Notes under the pieces: model-generated | The model's database searches: none | Seen by the model: only the letters and a program-made list of their open reading frames with translations | Told to the model about the DNA's origin: nothing | Assembly (NCBI RefSeq): GCF_002865645.1 | Contig: NW_020194620.1 | Span: forward strand, 193,353-257,352 | DNA: 64,000 bases | Origin: Hyaloscypha bicolor E | Lineage: Eukaryota; Ascomycota; Leotiomycetes; Helotiales; Hyaloscyphaceae | Direction of reading: 5' to 3' | Program-made: the position numbers and the translations under genes | In this document: positions 56,673 to 64,000 of the stretch, in pieces | Layout: the number at the start of each line of letters is the position of its first letter | Numbering within the stretch: position 1 is the stretch's first letter

Positions 56673-57836
56673 TCACAGATCCAACAGCGCCTGAACCAAA
56701 TCCCCCGGCGTGTCAAAGAAGTCAAACATCACAATCCCCACCCTCTTCCCCTTCATGCCCTTCAAGAAAGGAACAAGTTGTTGATTGACCCCGCCTTTCG
56801 GCGTCAATTGCGTCCCATTCCCCAACGCCATAATCCTCGGCGTCTCGGGCGGCGAATCCACATCATAATTACTGCTCGCAAAGCTCCAGAACAGACTATC
56901 TGGATACATCCCACTCGCCTTGACCAAATGTTGCGTTGTAGCGTTGAGCTTCAGCTCGATGTTGTACGCGGCACCCATGCCGATAGGGGAATTGGGCTGG
57001 TAGTAATCTTCTATGTATGCTGTAAGATTCTTGGCGCTGTTGTAGGTTAAGGCAATGTCAACGCCGTCGTCCGTCCAGAGGGCGGGTGAGAAATGGATCC
57101 CGGGAAGGGCGTCGCCGTATGATGCAGGCAATTGATCGAGATCAAACCTCTTCAAGAGAGTGATCTTTCCCCTTGCTTCCCCAAGAGTTCCAAACTGATC
57201 TTTCGTTTGCAGGAAATACTTTTTCGCTGCTGGTGTCGTGAGAGTCCTGAACAGCTCCATCTGAGTCGCTGCGTCGTTCTTCGCGTTGATGGTAGTTCCA
57301 CCCTCGTACTGGAAAGACAACATCAACGTCTCACTCGGTTGTTCATCCAGCCATCGGTAAAATCCAAAGAGCACGTCTTCTACCGTAGCCGTCTCGCTCA
57401 TCAACGCCTCCGAGTGCCAAAACACCAGCGTAGAATTTGTCGGATCATATGCGTATCGCACATCAAAGACCCTGATCCCCGCATTCAACATGTCAATGAT
57501 GCTTTTCTCCTGGCATCGATATATCTCAGGTGGATACACAGTGTTTCCGTCGAGGTCTGTCACGTGCTTGAGTGCGTCCTGGGTTGCTTGGGAGTAGTTC
57601 CATGTTTGGGCGTCGTGCACACCGGGCAGGTTCATGTGCACGAGCTTGGTGCTGTCAGGGTAGTGGTGCATCCAGCTAGCAGTTGAGAGGCTGCTCTTCG
57701 CGTAGGCCCCCAAGATAGGAGACGCATCGCTGAGGACTTTCTGCAGGGCGAGCGAGGACAGGGAGGAGGTACCGCGTGGGGCTGGGAATGCCAGAGCGGT
57801 GCCCAGGGCTAGGACGGTGGTGATTAGACCTTTCAT
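56673..57836 (-). CDS. secreted PLC-like phosphodiesterase (PI-PLC X-type fold)
   Basis: A single-exon frame of 387 residues with signal peptide MKGLITTVLALGTALAFPAP. The TIM-barrel PI-specific phospholipase C pattern is clear: LPGVHDAQTW with the first catalytic His (about 74), AGIRVFDVRYAY, and FWHSEALM with the second catalytic His (about 141). ETLMLSFQYEGG and VGIVMFDFFDTPGDL mark later strands. Such enzymes cleave phosphatidylinositol or GPI anchors by acid-base catalysis without calcium. The protein ends shortly after the last barrel strand, normal for the family. Substrate is not known; several N-glycosylation sites agree with secretion. Confidence 0.87.
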   Translation of the reverse strand: MKGLITTVLALGTALAFPAPRGTSSLSSLALQKVLSDASPILGAYAKSSLSTASWMHHYPDSTKLVHMNLPGVHDAQTWNYSQATQDALKHVTDLDGNTVYPPEIYRCQEKSIIDMLNAGIRVFDVRYAYDPTNSTLVFWHSEALMSETATVEDVLFGFYRWLDEQPSETLMLSFQYEGGTTINAKNDAATQMELFRTLTTPAAKKYFLQTKDQFGTLGEARGKITLLKRFDLDQLPASYGDALPGIHFSPALWTDDGVDIALTYNSAKNLTAYIEDYYQPNSPIGMGAAYNIELKLNATTQHLVKASGMYPDSLFWSFASSNYDVDSPPETPRIMALGNGTQLTPKGGVNQQLVPFLKGMKGKRVGIVMFDFFDTPGDLVQALLDL

Positions 57837-58797
57837 GATGAAGGTCGCTCGACGATGCGACGATCAAAAGATGGAGGAGCGGTGAGGTCTAAGACACGAG
57901 CCAACAGTGAGGTTGAAAGGTCATCTTATATGAATCCGAAGTGGTGCGGTTCAGGTGAGGCGGGAGTTGATGATGGATGTGGTAATCGCGCCGAAAGCTC
58001 CATCCCTGAGATTGGCCCTAAAGCTGCACAATTTACAGGGTAGCGCCGCCACGTGCAGGCTCTGTGGTGCCTGAGACATGGTGCAGGGATCACTATAAAT
58101 TAAGCTATCTGCTGCGCTATTCGGCTCTGCAGCCTTTGCTGTCGGCCGACCATACCCTCCGTAGATCAACGTCAACGTGCAACGAGAACATGCTCTTCAT
58201 TGGCACTTTGTCTCATCGCCCCCTTTGACATTCAGCGAGCTAAGAACGGAAGGCCGAGAATTCCGTACAAATCAAGCTTCTTCCGGACCTAGTGAGCTCC
58301 CACGGAAGACATTTATGCTCACCTGTCATCAGAGGTCGATTTACCCCACTCTCAAAGCTCACCGTTCTCAAAACCCGACTTGGCTTGACGAAGTTTGATT
58401 GATTTTTTCTCAAGCAAATTCACTGGAGGAAAATTGTGGGTTGAAAAGCCAATAATGTGTTGACGATGGATTAATGAACTGTGGTTGGCTGAATGCTTCA
58501 GCTGGTTTTGATTGTCTCCTAAACACTTTCGTTCCACAAGTTCAAGCCGACACTGAAGTTATTCCAAGCCCAGCTTATAGCTTTCTTTCTTGATGTCACA
58601 ACTGCTTAGCGCACTTTGAGATGCTTTTCATCTTGTCGGCCCTTCCTGTGGTCCCTGGGCAGTACTTACTGGGATGGCACAGATGTGAGCATATTCGACG
58701 CTTCTACCAATCCCAGTAAAGTCTTAGACCACCTACACTTTCATCAACTAACCCACCAAAACACGCCTCTCCCGCCTGACCGTATCTTCTTCAATCT
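57837..58797. other. intergenic
   Basis: Upstream region of the phosphodiesterase gene. No gene was seen. Confidence 0.4.
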
Positions 58798-59500
58798 TCA
58801 CCAAGCATAAATCCCATCCTTATAAACCAAACACCCAACATCAGCATCCCACTTCCCTTCCACAATACTCAACACCAACTCTCCAGCCACCTCCGCATCC
58901 CCTACCCCTCTCCACCCGCTCCTCGCCTGCTCGCTCTCTCCCCTCAAATTACTCCTCACACACCACAGGCTGGCAGCAAATACCTTCAACCTCTTCTCCC
59001 CAAATTCCGCATGCTCCAGCGCGACAAGAATATTCAGCGCTGCCTTGCTCGCCACATACCCATCCCCATTCCTGATGTTCCAATCCGCGCTTACATTCCT
59101 CGCGGTATTGCGAACGAGTGTCCCCTGGCCGCAACTCACGGAAAGTGAATTCGGGTTTCTAGACTAAAGTAGCAAAGACCCAAGACCGTTTTAAACCGAG
59201 TCTTAATGTTGTCCTCCATGGTTCCCAAGAGGCCCGCGTCGTTTATGGGCACGCCCAATCGTCCAAATTGTTGTACATGGACTACGGCTTTGGAGACTGA
59301 AACCTTGTCTGTGACATCGAATTAAATCGCTGAGAAAATACCTTTGATGCCTCCTGCTTCAATTTCGGCCTTTACGGTGCTGCCCTTCGAGAGAGAGCGA
59401 CTCGCTAATATGACTTGGAAAATGTTGGAGGCACTTGCGAGTGCCTTTGCTGCTGCAAAGCCCACACCGTGCTTGACCTGGATGGCAGGAAGGAGATGCT
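58798..59500 (-). pseudogene. short-chain dehydrogenase/reductase (SDR) relic
   Basis: Minus-strand pieces in SDR order are GVGFAAAKALASASNIFQVI and LASRSLSKGS (about 59470-59385), GGIKGIFSAI(stop)FDVTDKVSVS, then GRLGVPINDAGLLGTMEDNI, then a gap of roughly 25-40 missing residues, then GYVASKAALNILVALEHAEF with the YxxxK catalytic pair, ending VYKDGIYAW. The TAA at 59322-59324 stands where the family has Gln (CAA to TAA, a RIP-type change). The N-terminal TGxxxGxG cofactor loop is damaged and NNAG has become NDAG. This is clearly a dead SDR gene. Confidence 0.75.
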
Positions 59501-60197
59501 GAGTGGTGTTGTTGGGGGTGGGATGCCGGGGTCTGGCAGGCAGGGCAGGAGTTTGGGGGGCGTGGTGTTGTTCCCTGAGGAGGGTGAGGAGTGGAAGTAC
59601 CTGAAAGGATGGATTGGAAGATTGGGATATCGCTTCTCATATCAATCAGAAACCTAGTGGAACGAAGGCTGAGGCTGCTGCTAGGCAGTACATTACGATG
59701 CCAGGGAAGATATTAGGCACACGAGCATGAGATCTTGCCAAGGGTAGCTGTATACTCTATATTCTATTAGCATGACTTTAATTCCCTAGGTTAGACGTGA
59801 GGCGTCCGTGTTTATTTGAGTTGGGCGAGGTTGCTAGCATTCCTTTGTTGAAACTTCAGATTCGCTACTTTTCGCCTCTCATACTCGGACCTAATATTCA
59901 GTTCAGTGCATTGAACTCAAACTAGTACCCCCTATTTTCTAACACATATCTCTACGTCAAGCGAAAAGAAAGGGGTGGCTCGCTTAGGCCGCGCCGCAAC
60001 ATACACCAAGCTTTATAATCACTTTATTCCCCCCCTCTACGCCTGTTATATCGATAGCAAGTCATTCCCTGAAAAGTCACGGGCCACTGCGGCGCCATAG
60101 GCAACCACAGTAAATGAGCCTCCATAATTCTGCTTGGAAAGAGTGGGTAAGACTCTGCAATACAGCAATAAAAAATGAAAAAGTCGTACTATTAGTC
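59501..60197. other. intergenic
   Basis: No gene was seen. Confidence 0.4.
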
Positions 60198-60620
60198 TTA
60201 CATCGAAGCCACGTCTAAGCCTAATACAGGGCCCTTCTCTTTATTTAAATCCGCAGAGGCATTGGGACTAGAGAAGGGCACGAGTATCGACATCCACCTG
60301 GTCCCTTGTCCAGGCTCCCTGACTCCAAAGACATGAGCTCCCACATCTGCTTTCTCCTTTCTCGGTCCGACGATGGATGAATGAGTGGTCTTTGCAGTGT
60401 GGTCAGCGAGCTCAATTTCTCCTCTCAATTCCAACTCCGACTGAAGTTGATTGTTTAGGACTTCGTTCGCGGAATCTGGACTGAGGATTAAGGCCAGAGC
60501 TCGAGCATTTATAGAGGGCGAATGCTTGCGCGGGGGGTATCCGGCATCGCGGGTGGCGGTGAGTGGGAAAGATGTATTTAGTCTAGTCGGAATACCGGTC
60601 TTATCGCCATTGATCTAGGT
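60198..60620 (-). CDS. terminal exon of an unrecognised gene
   Basis: After an acceptor-like CCTAG near 60621 a frame of about 139 codons stays open: INGDKTGIPTRLNTSFPLTA, RALALILSPDSANEVLNNQL, GEIELADHTAKTTHSSIV, TRWMSILVPFSSPNA, ending LGLDVASM. The composition looks coding. A second coding-like stretch lies upstream on the same strand (FEILSHTSADTDPKKVVESE, about 60690-60775), so the gene probably has more exons. The start and family are unknown. Confidence 0.35.
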
Positions 60621-61082
60621 TTCCTAGAAATCGCCGTTTCTGATTACTCGACCACCATCCTCGTTAAGGTTGAGTGAGTAAGTCTCTTGAGGCTACATCT
60701 CCAAAGCGCTCTGATTCTACCACCTTTTTGGGATCTGTGTCCGCAGATGTGTGGGACAAAATTTCAAATCCCACATCGTGTGTACATGAGTGAAATACAC
60801 TTAGAACATGTTAGCTGAGAAACAGAATATGCTAAAAACCTTGGCGTGCTTAGTGCGCGAGACGTATGCTGCATGAATCGAGTTTCTTTCCTTGATACCT
60901 ATTTGTCTACAGCCTTTCCCACGTCGCAAAACTTTTCCCTCCGCTGAGAAACAAACAGAACGTAAAGGCGAAAACTCCATTACTATGCAACCCATTTCCT
61001 TCCTGCACCAATTGAGCAACTTGAACACCAGTCACAGTTATAAATTATGGAATGAAAGTGCATTAGTAGTGCGCCAAAGGGA

Positions 61083-62513
61083 CTACGCAATAGAAGAGCG
61101 AACTGGATTCCTTTTGTCGCATGCACCATCTTCCGAGCTGGTGGCTAAGCTCTTCAGTTGTACACTAGTGCCGGCATTGGTGCTTTTCTGTCCTTCGAAG
61201 ATATTCGATGAATCCTCCCGCTGTTGTGGGAAAGGCGTAGCAACATCAAAAGATGGTATTCTACGTCCGAGTCCTACATGGCTACCGTCGAAGAATTCTG
61301 GGAAGTAGTGCTTTATGAGGGCCTTGAGACTGGGTAGGCAGGCGCAGATTACACCAACATACATCTCAAGAATTCTGCATTTTGTCACATTAGGAGAGGC
61401 AAATGGAGGGTGGGGATAACCCACATCCAGATGATGTTGTCAACGTAATGCCATGTAGTATCCATTTGCGTTAGGCCCGGGAAAATAAATGCCAGTCTGA
61501 GTATACTCACGATGCACACGCTAAGGTCGGGGGTAAGCAAAGGTCCTCATCTCTCAGGGTTTGGTATTTAAAACTGGGAGCCACCTACAAAGATCCGATC
61601 ATCAATATGAGTGTGACGCCGATTTTCTGTCGTTTCTGGATCTTCAACGGCCCTAGCAGCCAAATCGGCAGCAGCAACATAACCACATCTGTCCCAACAT
61701 TGAATGCCGCCAATGCGACGAAATTAGCACTAATGTTAATGCATGTCCCTGGGACGGAGAAATCCCAGTATCGTTTCATCGGTGTACACACGAAAAAGGT
61801 GGCGAGGGCTCCAAACATACAATAACTGACAGCGACGATCATGGTGATGTATATGACGATCCGGACAGCTCGATGGGCCGAGAGTCGGAGGTAAAGTAGC
61901 AAGACCGAAACCTTGATAAAAAGCGTTCCGAGGCTATAGGATGTGCCACCAAAAATGGACCCCAGCTACCTCAGGAGAATTGTTAGGTGGGCTAAACGAA
62001 CTGGACAAGATACTGCGGATCGAGAGGACCTGCGCGCATGAACGTCTTGAAATTCTCAAGGGGAACATCCCAGATGTGAACGCCAACGCCATTTCTGGTC
62101 TCTGCAAACAGGTTAACCGTGAAATAACCCAATTCATATTACTGAAAACTGACGATAAATTGACAACGTTGCGTACGACAGGGAAAAAGCCTTGGAATAC
62201 GGCAACAAGAGTTAGAACTCTGGGCTACAACGAATGGGTGTAGGCATACGAATCCTAGAATGATCGAGTCTAATGCATATAGTCAGGTTAGTCTTTTAAG
62301 AATCGCGGAATATTACTCGCAGTCATCGAGTTCAAGTCTCCTTATCACAAAGCGTTTTGTGTATAATCGAACCGATAGAAATGCAAATGCGAGTGTGGTG
62401 AAGACGAGGGCCACGACGACAATGCGATATCCGATGTAGTCCGGATTCACAAAATTAGGAGTAATTCCGTCTGGCGGCGGAAATGCGCCAACAATGCCTG
62501 TGCTCGCACTCAT
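61083..62513 (-). CDS. PTH11-like rhodopsin-domain membrane protein, possibly damaged
   Basis: Coding blocks in order from ATG 62511-62513 are: MSASTGIVGAFPPPDG with helix 1 (RIVVVALVFTTLAFAFLSVR) and RRLELDD; SIILGFVC; ETRNGVGVHIWDVPLENF; GGTSYSLGTLFIKVSVLLLY and helices through ICVC-type segments (FFVCTPMKRYWDFSVPGTCI); FVCIVSILRLAFIFPGL; and EMYVGVICACLPSLKALI with a polar tail ending VRSSIA. This is the seven-helix fungal rhodopsin-domain (PF20684) family that includes PTH11-type receptors. The last two introns are clean GT-AG. The first fits only as a GC-AG intron (T|GCGAGT...TTAG), and the junctions near 62200 and 61960 do not keep frame, so one or two frameshifts are likely. Confidence 0.7.
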
Positions 62514-64000
62514 GATTGAACTTGCGAAGTGGTGGTCGCGGGAAACGAGGTTGAAATGTTCCCTGAACGCTAAGACCTGGGGATCTTGGGAGGTATCGGG
62601 CACACCCGTCTGACGAGAAGAACATACGAAATTAAGCAAGTATGAAGGATAGAAGGAAGGAAGAGTCTTCGAGTTTAGGAGACACTGAAGGAATAACAAT
62701 GACTGTCGTAGCTTTCGCAAAACCGATATCTTTGCTGAAGCTGAAACGGCAGAGTGAGGCGTTTCTCCAAGATCACCCCATCCTGTATTCTACCTGGGAC
62801 CCCATTGCTTTCCATAGTCATGGGCATGGGGACGGCGCGTTCCCTGGTGCTTGAAGTGCAGAGCGAATAGTACGGCCGACTAGGTATGACGAACGACAAC
62901 ATAGACCCCCAAGATGATGCCAAAACGCACAGGGCATGGTTTTCTGGGGCGTAGTGGGGAAGAAACCGTGCGCGGAAGGCTTCCCCAGAAGCGAGTAGGG
63001 TTAACGGATGATAAGCCGGGGAAATCCCATGCAAGGAGTTTTGAAATGCAGAACCGATGCCTTGAAATCGGCCACGCCTCGGCGACGGCTCCCACTCGGC
63101 CAGCCAGGGTCGCGGACTGTTGTGTTCAATCAATACGGAGTACTTCGTACAGACAGGACCCCCCCCTGATCATATGTTAGTTTGCCACTCGTGGTGCCGA
63201 TCTTACTGGCCAAATTAGGGCGAATTATCGGGCGGCTTTAGTAGTTAAAAACATAGGGGTTCCCTACCAAAATCAATATTATTTTGTAGCCAAACAATCC
63301 AAAATTGAAGTTATATTTGCTAGCAGAGTATATAAAAACCAGTGACGCAATTAATGTCCGAATGAGTTTTGCTTTTGGCTTATTGTTTATATCCTCTGGT
63401 CCGGAGCCTACTAGGCAACCAGAAGGACGTACGTACAAAGGAATGGTAAAGAGGCTGCCAAGACGCTAGTGGAAAACAAACATATGATCAGAGGGGAGGG
63501 GGCGGGGGGTAATAGTGGCTGGCATGGGATTACTAGGTCCATCGGCGATCCTCCCAAAAACCTTTCTTCGTTCAACCGTCGGAGCCTCCTGCACCGTTTG
63601 CGCAGGGGAGAGGAAAGTAAATTTACGACGTGGCGCTTGCACTGGCCTATTCCCCGCCCCTTGGCGTCATCCGGAATGTTTCATTGCCATCTGACTAGGG
63701 GTGGCATAATTAGGGATTTGGCCAGACCATTGTGCAATTTTATGTAGCCCGGTGGTGTAAAGGCTTCCCGAATAGGTAAGTCCGAAACCTGAGCATTCCT
63801 CGTATATAAGTTAGGGGGGGTTTTTATTTATTTATATAACTCAAGATTTTCTTCTAAGATCATATTTATATTTTTATTAGACTAGTATAATTCCGGTTTA
63901 AAGGTAGTATAAAATTATGTATTATATATTTGGCCAGATAATTATAATAATTAAGGCTAGACCGTTATTATTTAATTAAATAATTAAATAATTAAATTTT
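62514..64000. other. intergenic, AT-rich from about 63800
   Basis: No gene was recognised. From 63800 onward the sequence becomes AT-rich and ends in (AATTAAATAATT)-like repeats at 63970-64000, probably the edge of another decayed repeat. Confidence 0.5.

Noticed and set aside
63753..63789. tRNA-like A box (TGGTGTAAAGG) and B box (AGTCCGAAACC), possible SINE
   Set aside because: Only 15 bases separate the boxes, too short for a tRNA or tRNA-derived promoter, and no cloverleaf or terminator fits.

Overview
The window is from a filamentous ascomycete (Pezizomycotina; Leotiomycetes is a reasonable guess, not proven). The evidence is short GT-AG introns of about 45-100 bases with CTAAC/CTGAC branch sites, a histone H2A.Z gene with fungal exon structure, HET-domain genes, a PTH11-like rhodopsin-domain gene, SUR7/PalI and cupredoxin cell-surface genes, and sharply bounded AT-rich tracts full of TAA/TAG codons, as left by repeat-induced point mutation (RIP). 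Both strands carry ordinary gene islands separated by decayed DNA.

Left part (1-28285): a broken HET gene runs off the left edge (minus), followed by an AT-rich relic with a C16/G9 hairpin and a DUF7703-like membrane protein (minus, 2694-3695). Then come a multi-exon membrane-anchored gene of unknown role (plus, 4938-6506), a fungal transcription-factor-like gene (minus, 6924-8899), a small cysteine-containing gene (plus, near 11055-11442) and a decayed F-box-type gene (plus, 12359-13150). Next are an intradiol ring-cleavage dioxygenase (minus, 14390-15450), a 600-residue glycoprotein-like membrane protein (minus, 16381-18183), a GPI-anchored cupredoxin (minus, 20089-20838), a thioredoxin-fold protein without CxxC (minus, 22245-22658), two small single-pass membrane proteins (minus, 23499-23778 and 24422-24673) and a SUR7/PalI protein (plus, 26074-27442).

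Middle: 28286-33475 is one 5.2 kb transposon with terminal inverted repeats and a 5-base target duplication. It encodes an integrase-type transposase on the minus strand that has been destroyed by RIP-like nonsense changes. Next to it, 34814-38742 is an 18-exon secreted-protein gene whose central exons encode about 31 copies of a Thr-rich decapeptide. Those exons are almost all exact multiples of 30 bases with phase-2 introns, so exon skipping would keep the frame. An amidohydrolase gene (39493-41217, minus) is interrupted by a 349-base solo LTR with a 5-base duplication, and a second solo LTR lies at 41969-42190.

Right part: 45193-51963 is a seven-exon gene joining a sacsin/NO VEIN-type GHKL ATPase, a DUF3883-like segment and a HET domain. 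One TAA cuts off the last 228 codons, although the frame stays open behind it. The two HET loci suggest allorecognition or self/non-self genes; the fused one looks like a receptor/switch joined to a cell-death effector. Histone H2A.Z (53502-54364) and a low-complexity protein (55208-56557) form a housekeeping island. A secreted PI-PLC-like phosphodiesterase (minus, 56673-57836), a broken short-chain dehydrogenase (minus, 58798-59500), an unrecognised terminal exon (minus, 60198-60620) and a PTH11-like rhodopsin-domain gene (minus, 61083-62513) follow. The last 200 bases turn AT-rich again. No tRNA, rRNA or CRISPR array was found.
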